From the NCBI RefSeq assembly GCF_003437535.1, contig NZ_QSQT01000020.1, forward strand, positions 13,712 through 77,711: DNA of 64,000 nucleotides, read 5' to 3'. The notes under the pieces were generated by a model. That model ran no database searches, was not told the origin of the DNA, and saw nothing but the letters and a program-made list of their open reading frames with translations. This stretch comes from Phocaeicola plebeius (lineage in GTDB: Bacteria > Bacteroidota > Bacteroidia > Bacteroidales > Bacteroidaceae). Numbering within the stretch: position 1 is the stretch's first letter; every line of letters begins with the position of its first letter. Shown here in pieces: positions 1 to 8,823 of the stretch. The position numbers were made by a program, and so were the translations under genes.

Positions 1-1217
1 AAGTTATCCATATAATCAGAACGTAGCTTTTCAAGCACAGCAGGAGTCAAACCACCCTTTAAATCAGCCAGTGGGTTTTCTCCCGGACGCAATTTATCAT
101 TGTGTGTACCTAAAGCCAGACTTTGAAGTTCTTCAAACTCACCAATCACTGCAGGCACAATTCCTGTCGGATTAAAATCGCCAATAGACAAACCAATAAC
201 ACGGCCATTCTTGTCAAGGCTTACTCCCGGCTGGTCACCCCACATGTCTATATCTTTATTATCAAAATCCCAGTTGGTTCCTTTCGGATAGCTTTCGCCT
301 ACATAAGACCAGTTTGGGCCTCCCAGCTCCTCCCACAAAGTACGAAGATTATAATAATCTTTTATGTTTGCAGCTGTTTCCATAATAGTAACAGGCACCT
401 TTGCATCTGTCTGCTTGTTATCTGTCACCGTAAAGGTAGCCTCACCCAATACTTCATCATTAAAATATTGCAGAAGTTCCGTACGATTATATGCAGCATA
501 CGAAAGAATCTTGTAATTTCCAGCCTCAGCTGTAACAAGCGTATCAATTCTTCCGACAGAAGTACGATAGCCTATACCCCGGTCATCAAAATCTTCTACA
601 TAAGTTACCTTCAAAGACTTAAACTCTTGCGTCTTTTTGGTATCCATGTTCTGAATCTTAATATCCACCTTATTAATATCGCTAAACGGATAGGGGTCGG
701 AATCACTTGCACCACGAGATTGGATATTTTTAATCAGTTCAAACTTAACCAAGCCTCTTCCTATTGCATCCACCAGCAAATCCTGCACAACAAGCCCACC
801 ACTTACAATTGTAAAGGTTGTTTTTTCAGATGGAATACCGGCAAAAATAGGTTCTTTCTCTGCTCTATCATAAAGATAAAATCCTACTACTGTATATTCA
901 CCGGTCTGCAGTTCCAGTTTATCACTACGCAAACCATACTCTGCGCTTTGCTCATCATAAGCATGCAACATAAGTGTCTGAGAGAAGTCATAATCATTGC
1001 TTCTCAACACTACTTTCACTTTATTTGCTTCATAAAGTGAATCAAGCACGTTTCCACTTGCACGAGAGGTCTCATTTTTTACATAAGACTCACTCTTGTA
1101 CACCTTAAACTGTACGTAACCCTTATCAGCCTGAAATACTTCTTTGTCATCAGTACAAGCATATAACAGAAAACAAAGAATATAAAAAATAAATCTACAA
1201 TAAGATAATCTATTCAT
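1..1217 (-). CDS. Partial surface lipoprotein with leucine-rich-repeat-like C-terminal part (DUF4458-like), last gene of SusCD operon
   Basis: An open frame runs from the ATG at 1215-1217 to the left edge without a stop, so at least 405 codons are present and the C-terminus is missing. The N-terminus is a lipoprotein signal peptide with lipobox LLYAC followed by TDDKEVFQ. The middle resembles DUF4458-type Bacteroides lipoproteins. The visible end has the pattern of plant-type leucine-rich repeats (VIGLSIGDFNPTGIVPAVIG, then FEELQSLALG). It lies 4 bp downstream of the BACON-like lipoprotein gene, so it is co-transcribed with the SusC/SusD genes. By position it is probably a surface-exposed glycan-binding accessory. 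The domain name is from memory of the family; the lipoprotein call is firm. Confidence 0.75.
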   Translation of the reverse strand, partial: MNRLSYCRFIFYILCFLLYACTDDKEVFQADKGYVQFKVYKSESYVKNETSRASGNVLDSLYEANKVKVVLRSNDYDFSQTLMLHAYDEQSAEYGLRSDKLELQTGEYTVVGFYLYDRAEKEPIFAGIPSEKTTFTIVSGGLVVQDLLVDAIGRGLVKFELIKNIQSRGASDSDPYPFSDINKVDIKIQNMDTKKTQEFKSLKVTYVEDFDDRGIGYRTSVGRIDTLVTAEAGNYKILSYAAYNRTELLQYFNDEVLGEATFTVTDNKQTDAKVPVTIMETAANIKDYYNLRTLWEELGGPNWSYVGESYPKGTNWDFDNKDIDMWGDQPGVSLDKNGRVIGLSIGDFNPTGIVPAVIGEFEELQSLALGTHNDKLRPGENPLADLKGGLTPAVLEKLRSDYMDN

Positions 1218-1221
1218 AATA

Positions 1222-2757
1222 TCACTCCCTATAAATTAAAATTGCAGCAACTATTGGAGAAGATTGGGATTGCTCATCCCATTTGCGTACAACAATGCAT
1301 AAAGGTTTTAATACATCTCCTTTTTCATCATATCCATTAGTTTCGCTTATTCCATTCCCAAAAATATACGAAGACATATAATCACAAAAATCATTAGTGC
1401 CCCAAGATGGGTATTTCACTGGATCTTCTTGAGATAAATTATGCCATGAATATACCTCAAAATCGGCATATACATTAGAAACAATTTTAAAAGTTGAATA
1501 TGATGTATGAGACTGTAAACGCACCTTATAAATATTATTAGTTCCACAATATTCGATATCTTCATCGGAAGGAGAATCAACTTTTAAAACCATAATAGGT
1601 TCTTGACTATCTGAAATCACTTCAAAATCACTTGACGTAATGAAAGCACTTTTTTGTGAAATAGCAATCAATACATATTTGTCTGCACAATCTGTAAAAA
1701 CTCCGGAAGAGGTTAATAAATTATCACGACCAATAAAACCCAATGTATCTTTTGGCATAATCATTACCACACCAGATCGTTCTCTATTTCCTTCATTGTT
1801 TTTTACTGATAATTGAGCTTCTTTTAACTCAGAATTCTGTTGTTGATTCACTTTTAGACTCATCCAAGCATCTTGATTATCAACTAAAACATATTGATTT
1901 GCAATTTGCTCTTCAAAATACAAAACTTCATAATCATTTCCATTTACCAATACATTTTGCATAACCAAAGGAGCATCAAACTCATCAGATTCACCCGTCA
2001 TGCTATTGGAGGTAGAATATTTGCCTCCATCAGAATTGAAAGTCCATCCTCCCCAAGCATTCTTATCAGAACTAACTCTATCAATACCATAAAAATTCAC
2101 TGGTATATTAACAAAATCGTCAGTTCCTGTCCTTTTCACTTTTATATCACCTTTTTTAGCAAAAGCACTAAACTCATCCTTTACAGTAACAGAAATATTT
2201 CCCGGACGAAAACCAAGACCTTTCAGAGGAGCTTCATTCACCACTAACCATTCGGGATATTCCTCAACAGTCCAATCATAATTAGTAGTAAAATTAATGT
2301 CAACTCCTTTTCCTATTTCCCTATAAAAAAACGGTATTAGGTTTTCCTCTGAAAAATAATTCCCATTAGCATCTGTCACCCATAAGCCTTCTCCCTGACG
2401 GGTCAACTTTGCAATAACTTTTTCCATGTCACCTTGTTTCAAAGTGATTTCAGCCTGCATTTCTCCATAACTCAGTATTTCTTCATTTACAGACACCTGC
2501 ACAGTCTGCTTTCCTGCCTGTCCGCTAATAGAAGTCATTCCATTAGAGAATCTGCACCACAAAGTTGAAGAATACAGTTTCCAATCCATTGACGCCTCAA
2601 AAACGAGGTCAACAGACTCTCCTGCCTTCACTGAGAGGATTTGCTCTTCTTCTGGGAAAGAAGGAGTCACAGGTGCCCCCTCATCCTCAGAACAAGCCAC
2701 AACCATCACAGCTACAGCCATAAGCCACATTTTTGATAATATGTTTATATATTTCAT
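1222..2757 (-). CDS. BACON-like surface lipoprotein of SusCD operon
   Basis: This is a 511-aa lipoprotein: MKYINILSK start, hydrophobic segment, then VVACSEDEG with the lipidated Cys at about residue 22. Two consecutive beta-rich segments follow (about residues 40-125 and 135-225). They resemble BACON modules, with ILSVKAGESVDLVFEA, DWKLYSS and a terminal KLTRQGEG typical of these immunoglobulin-like repeats. The rest is not recognised; DUF5003-like proteins have a similar size and context. It sits 25 bp downstream of the DUF4984-like gene and 4 bp upstream of the next lipoprotein gene, on the same strand. In such loci this position is taken by surface glycan-binding proteins. That role is inference, as no binding residues can be pointed to. 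Confidence 0.7.
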   Translation of the reverse strand: MKYINILSKMWLMAVAVMVVACSEDEGAPVTPSFPEEEQILSVKAGESVDLVFEASMDWKLYSSTLWCRFSNGMTSISGQAGKQTVQVSVNEEILSYGEMQAEITLKQGDMEKVIAKLTRQGEGLWVTDANGNYFSEENLIPFFYREIGKGVDINFTTNYDWTVEEYPEWLVVNEAPLKGLGFRPGNISVTVKDEFSAFAKKGDIKVKRTGTDDFVNIPVNFYGIDRVSSDKNAWGGWTFNSDGGKYSTSNSMTGESDEFDAPLVMQNVLVNGNDYEVLYFEEQIANQYVLVDNQDAWMSLKVNQQQNSELKEAQLSVKNNEGNRERSGVVMIMPKDTLGFIGRDNLLTSSGVFTDCADKYVLIAISQKSAFITSSDFEVISDSQEPIMVLKVDSPSDEDIEYCGTNNIYKVRLQSHTSYSTFKIVSNVYADFEVYSWHNLSQEDPVKYPSWGTNDFCDYMSSYIFGNGISETNGYDEKGDVLKPLCIVVRKWDEQSQSSPIVAAILIYRE

Positions 2758-2782
2758 ACGTCTATTCTTTTGACATTACATG

Positions 2783-3679
2783 TTAATATCCTTGTTTCTT
2801 CAGATAATCATACTCCTCCTTAGAAATCCATTCAACCACAGTCGGGTATGTACCTAACGGACCAGCTGATTCGTATCCTTCTACATAGAAAGTATGATAC
2901 AGCAGAGCAAATCCCTGACATACATTAAAGTATGAAACTACTCCAGTATAAGGCACGGCCAAAATCATATCCGTACCCAATACTGCTCCACCTGTAACTT
3001 CAGATAATTTGGTAACAACCTGAGTTTCCATCTCAACTTTGGGTTCAAGTGGTTTCTGCGTATTAAAACTGATTTTCAAGTCCATTCCATCCAAGAAGAA
3101 ATCATTAATGATTACCCCATTTTCCTTTTCCGGATCTTGTTCCACAGTCACCAGGCGGAAACTTGTATTCTGCATATAGTCTGCAAAGAAATTAGACGTT
3201 ACTTTGGCATATCCTACAAAACGCTGAATATCAAACGGACAAATCTTTACCAACTGCACTTTCGTCTCATCTCCATATATATCCCAGATTTTATCTTGTG
3301 GCGCAACCAGTCTCAAATTAATACCCAAAGAGTCCATATCTTCAAAGTTATCATAAAAACCTTTGATTTTTACAGAAGAAGCCAACTCGCCAGCTTTAAT
3401 GGTAACCGAGTTTGACTGCAGTTCATAATGTAATCCTTCAATGGCATTACTTCCTTTATCGACTACCTCTACGGCGTAAGTACGATCATAGTCGCATGCC
3501 GTAGTAGCAGATATAGGAATATCATAATAAGTATCCGAACTTTGTATGGCAATGGTCTGCAACGAATCTGAGAACATTACATAGTCAGGACCCGCATAGG
3601 AAACACGATCTTCACTGCATCCAACAAATAATGTGGCAGCAAAGGCAAATATTCCCAATTTTCCGAAAAATCTTTTCAT
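2783..3679 (-). CDS. SusCD-associated lipoprotein, DUF4984/DUF4843-like
   Basis: This is a 298-aa lipoprotein with signal MKRFFGKLGIFAFAATLFVG and lipobox FVGC followed by SEDRVSYAG. An N-terminal beta-sandwich of about 100 residues (YVMFSDSLQTIAI, VTIKAGELASSVKI) resembles the Calx-beta/DUF4843-type folds found in SusD-linked lipoproteins. The C-terminal half, ending in YPTVVEWISKEEYDYLKKQG, resembles DUF4984. It starts 23 bp after susD stops. In comparable loci such proteins are surface-exposed accessories of the SusCD complex. Family assignment is from recall; function is inferred from the operon. Confidence 0.7.
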   Translation of the reverse strand: MKRFFGKLGIFAFAATLFVGCSEDRVSYAGPDYVMFSDSLQTIAIQSSDTYYDIPISATTACDYDRTYAVEVVDKGSNAIEGLHYELQSNSVTIKAGELASSVKIKGFYDNFEDMDSLGINLRLVAPQDKIWDIYGDETKVQLVKICPFDIQRFVGYAKVTSNFFADYMQNTSFRLVTVEQDPEKENGVIINDFFLDGMDLKISFNTQKPLEPKVEMETQVVTKLSEVTGGAVLGTDMILAVPYTGVVSYFNVCQGFALLYHTFYVEGYESAGPLGTYPTVVEWISKEEYDYLKKQGY

Positions 3680-3702
3680 CGTTATTCCTTTATATTATTT
3701 CG

Positions 3703-5217
3703 TTATTTATTACTTTCATTCGGTTCAATGGCAGAGCCCGGCAAGTCAAGTTCATGCTGAGGAATCGGCCATACAAACAAAGGATTGCCGGCCTCTATTT
3801 TCAGGCTGCTTCCATCTCTCACACTTTGTTCCTGCGGCTTACGTTCAAAACCTTTACCCCAACGTTTCAAGTCCTGCAAACGGAATCCTTCCATGAACAA
3901 CTCACGGAGACGTTCCTTGTCAATTTCGTCCAGCCAGTTTTCTGAAGTCAAAGTGGCAGAACCATACGTTTGATAGCGAGCCTGACGCAAGGTAGAAATG
4001 TCTGCAGACGCTTTTGCAAAGTCTTCTTTCTGGCAATATGCCTCTGCACGAATCAGATATTGTTCTGATAAACGGAATACTTTCGGCATATTTACATGAT
4101 AAATACGGTAATTGGAAACAAACTCCATGTTTCCATAATACTTTACCAGCAACGGCCAAACAAGCCCGTGAGCATATCCGGTAGGCATATCCTGGAAGAA
4201 TGAAACATAACGCAAGTCATTACCTTCATACGTATTCAGTGCTGCTTGTCCAGGTACATAATCCGGGCGATAACTAATTTCATCAAAGTTCAAGAACACC
4301 TGTCCCAATTTTCCTCCATAAGATGTAGGAAGGAAGCCGACTTTCCAAATAGTCTCAGTGGAAGCATCATATTTCCACATATAGTCATAATATGACATAT
4401 CGTTCGTATAGACTGTGGTAGCACTTGAAAGCATATACAAATCGCTGTCAATCAGTTCGGAAGAATACTTAATTGCATTATCCCAATCCTGCATATAGAG
4501 ATATACACGAGCCATCAGTGCCTGCACCGTAAATTCATTGAAATAAGGCGAATCATAATAATCAGATGCCACAAGCGTAGTGCCTTCCTCCGGTTCCATG
4601 TAATCGTATGCTTTTGTCAAATCATCCAGAACAAACTGATATGAATCATACAAAGAGGCACGCTTCATTTCGCCCGGATTAGAATAACTTGATACAAGCA
4701 CCACACCCAGTTCATCTTTAGCCGTAGCCGGATCGTATGCCTTACAGAAACATTTAATTAATTCTGAATAAGCCAATGCACGGGCAAAATGCACTTCACC
4801 CTTATAAGCTTCCAGTTTCTCGTAAGCATCATCATCCACAATGTTATTCTCCCATTTAGCCACTTGTTCAAAGAAGAAGTTACAGTCGCCGATAACCTTG
4901 TAAAGTGAGCCGTAAACGGCTTCAATATCCGCATTGGTAGGATTGATGTTCCAGCGCCAAATATCACCATAAGCATTGGAATAGCCATTTACTGCGTATA
5001 CCAAATCAGACTGGATGTCAGGCAGCAAAGTCAAGTTACCGCTATACAAATAGCGGCTCATAAAGTCTGAGTAAATTCCCATGACAGCCTGATTGGCTTC
5101 TTCCACTGTAGTAATGGATTGATCGGCCAGAATAGCATGTGTAGGGTCCTTGTCCAAACATGAAGTAGAGAACAACATCGCCGCTACTCCCAATAAATAT
5201 ATTTTAAAGTTTCTCAT
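3703..5217 (-). CDS. susD-like: SusD/RagB family nutrient-binding outer-membrane lipoprotein
   Basis: SusD proteins are lipidated lids that bind glycan or peptide cargo above the SusC channel. This 504-aa protein has a lipoprotein signal ending AMLFSTSC followed by LDKDPT, the usual N-terminus of the family. It then has the TPR-rich SusD fold (AIMGIYSDFMSRYL region, YSELIKCFCKAYDPAT, YLIRAEAYCQKEDFAKA) and the C-terminal RagB motif (RLRELFMEGFRLQDLKRWGK, then the WPIPQHELD-type ending). Length is normal. It is 15 bp downstream of susC and in the same operon. The substrate cannot be read from sequence, and no glycoside hydrolase gene is visible in this operon within the window. Confidence 0.95.
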   Translation of the reverse strand: MRNFKIYLLGVAAMLFSTSCLDKDPTHAILADQSITTVEEANQAVMGIYSDFMSRYLYSGNLTLLPDIQSDLVYAVNGYSNAYGDIWRWNINPTNADIEAVYGSLYKVIGDCNFFFEQVAKWENNIVDDDAYEKLEAYKGEVHFARALAYSELIKCFCKAYDPATAKDELGVVLVSSYSNPGEMKRASLYDSYQFVLDDLTKAYDYMEPEEGTTLVASDYYDSPYFNEFTVQALMARVYLYMQDWDNAIKYSSELIDSDLYMLSSATTVYTNDMSYYDYMWKYDASTETIWKVGFLPTSYGGKLGQVFLNFDEISYRPDYVPGQAALNTYEGNDLRYVSFFQDMPTGYAHGLVWPLLVKYYGNMEFVSNYRIYHVNMPKVFRLSEQYLIRAEAYCQKEDFAKASADISTLRQARYQTYGSATLTSENWLDEIDKERLRELFMEGFRLQDLKRWGKGFERKPQEQSVRDGSSLKIEAGNPLFVWPIPQHELDLPGSAIEPNESNK

Positions 5218-5232
5218 CGTTGTCTTCAGCTT

Positions 5233-8166
5233 TTAAAAATTCAATTCTACGCCCAAAGTAAACTGACGTGACATAGGATATTGCGCACGGTATATATTAG
5301 CAGAGAATTCCGGGTCAAGTCCGGTGAACTTAGTAAATGTCAATAAGTTCTGTCCTTGTACATATACACGTGCTCCGTTAAAGAATTTCGTACTTTTCAA
5401 TACACTCTGAGGAAGATTGTAAGAAAGCATCAGGTTCTTCAAACGCAGGAAAGAAGCATTTTCCAGGTAATGGGTATCAAACTGAGGAGTAACTCCATGA
5501 CGCGGAATGTCTGTCACATCTCCCGGTTCTTTCCAGCGGTCATAAAGCAAACGTTTTGACTGGTTGTAAGAAGTATACAAACCATTACTTTCGTCCATAA
5601 TGCGGTCATTATTATACGCCCAACGGTCAGCCATCCAGCTGAACTGTGCAGAAAGCATCAAGCCCTTCCATGAAAGGGTTGTTCCGAAACCTCCTTGCCA
5701 CGGAGCGATGAAGCTCTTTCCTTCAATCAGCACACGGTCTTCTTCACTGAACACATTGGTTATTTCACCGTCTTTAGTATACCAGAGTGCATCTCCGTTT
5801 GCCGGATTCACACCTGCATAACGTACCATGTAGAAGTTTGCTACGTCATGTCCTACCGCATACATGTTTACGTTGCTGTCTACATACTGGTCGATTCCGT
5901 TATAAAGTTCCGTAAGCTTGTTTTTATTGTAAGAAGCATTGGCAAACACATTCCATGTAAAATCTTTTGTACGAATGATGTCAGCATCTACCGAGAGCTC
6001 GATACCACGGTTAACCATTGCACCTACGTTATCCCAATAAGCTCCGTAACCTCCGTCTGCATAACTTACCGGTACCTGCATCAACATATCAGAAGTCAGC
6101 TTGTTATAGAACTCTGCCGTAAAGTTTACGCGATTAAAAAAGCCCAGACGCAATCCTACGTTAGTAGTCCAAAGCTTTTCCCAAGTAAGATTCTCATTTC
6201 CACGCTGTGAGGGTTTGATACCTGTTTCACCCAAATAGTTAGAGCTACCCGTTACCAAAGCCAGATGTTCATAGTTAGAAATAGAGGAGTTACCAGAAGT
6301 ACCTGTACTGAAAGTCAACTGAGCATTGGTAAGCCAGTCGTAACCTTCAAAGAATTCTTCCTTCTTGAAATCCCACATCAATCCTACAGACCAGAATCCG
6401 GCCCAACGATTATCTTTACCAAAACGTGAAGAAGCATCTGCACGTACAGAGAAATCTGCATAATATTTACCATCCAGGTTATACTCGCCACGGCCAAAGA
6501 AAGACAAGAATGCATATTCTGTAGTAGAATCCCCCCATGAACCAGCAAATGAACCTGATGAAAGATTAACCAATGCATCATTGTTCTGCTTGCTTGTGGT
6601 TACATTGAAATTCTCTGAATGATAATTCACGCCTTCCTGTCCCAACATAAAGTTAAAGTCATGACGGTTTTTCAGGTTGAAGTGATAATTAGCCGTATTA
6701 GTAATGGTCAGGGTCAGATTATCCAAAGATGAACGTCCGGCGCTACCCAGTCCTGCATTCAAAGAATAACTTGGAGTAGAAGTTGAGAAACCAGTATCAT
6801 GTGAATAGTCTACACCAAACTGCGAACGAATAGTAAGTCCCTCAATCGGAGTCACTTCCGCAAAGACAGATGAAATAACCTTGTAAGTCTTATATTTTAT
6901 CGGATTGTTTATCAACCACTCAATAGGGTTCACTCCGCTTCCTTTCCAGGTTCCATCATTGGTAGAGGCCAAAGAACCGTCTTCATTGTAAGGATTCCAG
7001 TAAGGCAACATAAAGTGTGAAGCAGAAATAGGTGCATAAATTGCATAATCTCCATCCACAGCCTGCTCGGTTTCCTGATAAGCAAGCATGGTACTTGTTC
7101 CTAATTTCAGCCATTCTTTTGCACGGTTTTCCACATTGGCACGTACATTATAACGACGGAAAGAAGAACCGAAAGTAATACCATCCTGATCAAAGAATCC
7201 TCCAGAAACATAATAGTTAGTCTTATCAGTAGCGCCATTTACAGAAAGCTCATAACTCTGGGTAGGAGCATTGTTGTTAAACACTTCATCCATCCAGTTT
7301 ACGTCTATACCTTTCACCTTATCATAATATTCATCACCGAGGTCAAGACCGATTTCTTTTTCATACTGTATACGCTCTGTCGTATTCATCATGTCCCAGT
7401 TGCTTCCAGCCAGCTGTGAGAATCCCCACTGACCTCGGAAAGTGACATTGGCATCTCCTACATTGCGTCCACGCTTAGTAGTAATCACCACTACCCCATT
7501 GGCAGCACGCGCTCCATAAATAGAAGTAGAAGAAGCATCTTTCAACACAGAGATACTCTCGATGTCACTAGGGTTAATTGAATTAAAACTTGATGATTCT
7601 ACAGGCACCCCATCCAAGATAAACAACGGAGTTGTTCCAGAGTTAATAGAGTTAGTACCACGAATCTGGAAAGTAGCCGCACGGCTAGGCTCACCAGAAG
7701 CGGCCATTACAGTCAATCCCGGAGTCTGTCCCTGCAATGCCTGATCAAAGCTGGCCGTAGGTACATTTTCCAGTTTTTCACTTTTCACAGTCGACACAGA
7801 ACCGGCAATGGTGCCTTTCTTACGTACACCATACGCTACGACTACCACATCGTCAATCATCTGTGAATCGTCCAACATTGTTACATTCAGCACACCGGTA
7901 TGTGAATTCACTTTCAGCTCCTGCGTCTGCATACCGATATAAGAGAAGACCAAAGTAGCTTCGCCACCCTGAATCTGCAACTCATAGTTACCATCAATGT
8001 CGGTAACCACTCCATTAGTAGTTCCTTTTTGCAGGATAGATACTCCAATCAGCGGTTCATCGCCTGTCTTCGACACGACATTACCTTTAACCCTATACGA
8101 CTGGGCTAAGGCTGACTGAATACCCAACACAGCAAAAAAGAGTAACCAAAGACTAAATCTTTTCAT
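5233..8166 (-). CDS. susC-like: SusC/RagA family TonB-linked outer-membrane transporter
   Basis: This TonB-dependent porin imports oligosaccharides (or peptides) across the outer membrane with its SusD partner. I start it at the ATG at 8164-8166, because MKRFSLWLLFF...ALAQ is a clear signal peptide; a longer frame upstream adds 22 unlikely residues. It is 977 aa. It has a carboxypeptidase-regulatory-like domain (about 25-105: YRVKGNVVSKTGDEPLIGVS), then a TonB box and plug start (VVVVAYGVRKKGTIAGSVS), the plug with SIYGARAANGVVVITTKRG, and a 22-strand barrel to the terminal GVELNF. No STN domain is present, so it is not an anti-sigma-coupled transducer type. It is the first gene of the operon and has a leader of about 300 nt. 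Confidence 0.95.
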   Translation of the reverse strand: MKRFSLWLLFFAVLGIQSALAQSYRVKGNVVSKTGDEPLIGVSILQKGTTNGVVTDIDGNYELQIQGGEATLVFSYIGMQTQELKVNSHTGVLNVTMLDDSQMIDDVVVVAYGVRKKGTIAGSVSTVKSEKLENVPTASFDQALQGQTPGLTVMAASGEPSRAATFQIRGTNSINSGTTPLFILDGVPVESSSFNSINPSDIESISVLKDASSTSIYGARAANGVVVITTKRGRNVGDANVTFRGQWGFSQLAGSNWDMMNTTERIQYEKEIGLDLGDEYYDKVKGIDVNWMDEVFNNNAPTQSYELSVNGATDKTNYYVSGGFFDQDGITFGSSFRRYNVRANVENRAKEWLKLGTSTMLAYQETEQAVDGDYAIYAPISASHFMLPYWNPYNEDGSLASTNDGTWKGSGVNPIEWLINNPIKYKTYKVISSVFAEVTPIEGLTIRSQFGVDYSHDTGFSTSTPSYSLNAGLGSAGRSSLDNLTLTITNTANYHFNLKNRHDFNFMLGQEGVNYHSENFNVTTSKQNNDALVNLSSGSFAGSWGDSTTEYAFLSFFGRGEYNLDGKYYADFSVRADASSRFGKDNRWAGFWSVGLMWDFKKEEFFEGYDWLTNAQLTFSTGTSGNSSISNYEHLALVTGSSNYLGETGIKPSQRGNENLTWEKLWTTNVGLRLGFFNRVNFTAEFYNKLTSDMLMQVPVSYADGGYGAYWDNVGAMVNRGIELSVDADIIRTKDFTWNVFANASYNKNKLTELYNGIDQYVDSNVNMYAVGHDVANFYMVRYAGVNPANGDALWYTKDGEITNVFSEEDRVLIEGKSFIAPWQGGFGTTLSWKGLMLSAQFSWMADRWAYNNDRIMDESNGLYTSYNQSKRLLYDRWKEPGDVTDIPRHGVTPQFDTHYLENASFLRLKNLMLSYNLPQSVLKSTKFFNGARVYVQGQNLLTFTKFTGLDPEFSANIYRAQYPMSRQFTLGVELNF

Positions 8167-8476
8167 CTTTTGCCTGTTATAAAATAAATTAATGATTAAA
8201 TAAAAAGTTCTTATTAAACAAAACAGCACCATACCAGCTTCACTAACCTTTCAAAGCCAGGCACGGTTATTCAAGCATTCATTACATGAACACTCAAAAA
8301 AGAGAAATAGTAGAAACGGAATACCAAAGCCAATCCCTTGATATTCCGATGAAAGTTATTGCTAGAATGAATCGCGAGATTTTACATTGCGGAATACCAA
8401 TTCTTGATTATCAACCCCTATAATCACATAAAATAAATTCACATTCATGTCCCTCTATCTATATAATTCTAAGCCG
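8167..8476 (-). promoter_or_regulatory. Long susC leader with mutually exclusive stems
   Basis: No gene is visible between the HU-like gene's upstream region and susC. Read on the minus strand, TATTCCG occurs at 8396-8390 and again at 8323-8317, and one complementary CGGAATA lies between them (8348-8342). The central copy can pair with either flank but not both. The two flanking copies are part of an 11-base direct repeat CGGAATACCAA (plus-strand 8317-8327 and 8390-8400). This would allow two alternative folds of the susC leader. That it regulates anything is inference; no intrinsic terminator with a clear U-tract was found next to it. Confidence 0.4.
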
Positions 8477-8484
8477 CAAAGATA
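8477..8484 (-). promoter_or_regulatory. Candidate -7 element of the SusCD operon promoter
   Basis: The plus-strand CAAAGATA is TATCTTTG on the minus strand, matching the Bacteroides -7 consensus TAnnTTTG. It lies about 310 bp upstream of the susC start. No good -33 TTTG is seen at 19-21 bp, which is common for regulated Bacteroides promoters. Confidence 0.45.
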
Positions 8485-8610
8485 TATAAAAAACTATAAC
8501 ATGATATATTTTACCTATCACTTTTAACGAATTTCAGTATATAAATCTATAAATTATCATCAGAACGCGTATTTTTACTCACTAAATATACATTCTGAAT
8601 AGCCAAATAT

Positions 8611-8664
8611 TTTTAAATGTCTTCGAAAATCCTCAAATGTCTTCAAATGTCCTCAAATGTCTAC
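8611..8664. repeat. 10-bp tandem repeat (CYTCAAATGT) upstream of the HU-like gene
   Basis: Consecutive decamers are TTTTAAATGT, CTTCGAAAAT, CCTCAAATGT, CTTCAAATGT and CCTCAAATGT, at 8611, 8621, 8631, 8641 and 8651, followed by CTAC. The last three differ only at one C/T position. The period of one helical turn ends about 20 bp before the candidate -7 element of the HU-like gene, where a phased activator array or curved DNA would sit. Confidence 0.75.
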
Positions 8665-8684
8665 ATAGCCCCTAAGTGACCTTT

Positions 8685-8692
8685 TATATTTG
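8685..8692 (+). promoter_or_regulatory. Candidate -7 element of the HU-like gene
   Basis: TATATTTG matches TAnnTTTG. Transcription would start near 8699, which places the 22-bp palindrome array at 8709-8796 in the mRNA leader. Confidence 0.5.
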
Positions 8693-8708
8693 TACCGGAA
8701 ACAACAAT

Positions 8709-8796
8709 GTTTCCCTAACGGGAACCCTACGTTTTCCGAACGAGAAACATAAGGTTCCGCAAGGAGAAACATACAGTTCAGCCAGCGGAAACATAA
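8709..8796. repeat. Tandem 22-bp imperfect palindromes, 4 copies, before the HU-like gene
   Basis: Units start at exactly 8709, 8731, 8753 and 8775. Each reads roughly GTTTCC-N6-GGAAAC followed by ATAA/ATAC. The right arm plus spacer (RGAAACATAA) is better conserved than the left arm. Copy 1 has a perfect inner stem TTCCC/GGGAA. There are no unrelated spacers between units. The array ends 27 bp before the ATG of the HU-like gene. Its architecture matches the arrays at 30525 and 47671. Confidence 0.85.
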
Positions 8797-8823
8797 ATAA
8801 CAACTTGTAATATTTCAAAAGAT

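Noticed and set aside
123..1040. Plus-strand open frame of 305 codons
   Set aside because: It lies opposite the partial lipoprotein gene, whose minus frame is open to the window edge and starts with a clear lipoprotein signal. The plus frame has no domain-like pattern.
8709..8796. CRISPR array
   Set aside because: The units abut with no variable spacers and are 22 bp long, and no cas genes are present. The same applies to 30525-30608 and 47671-47780.
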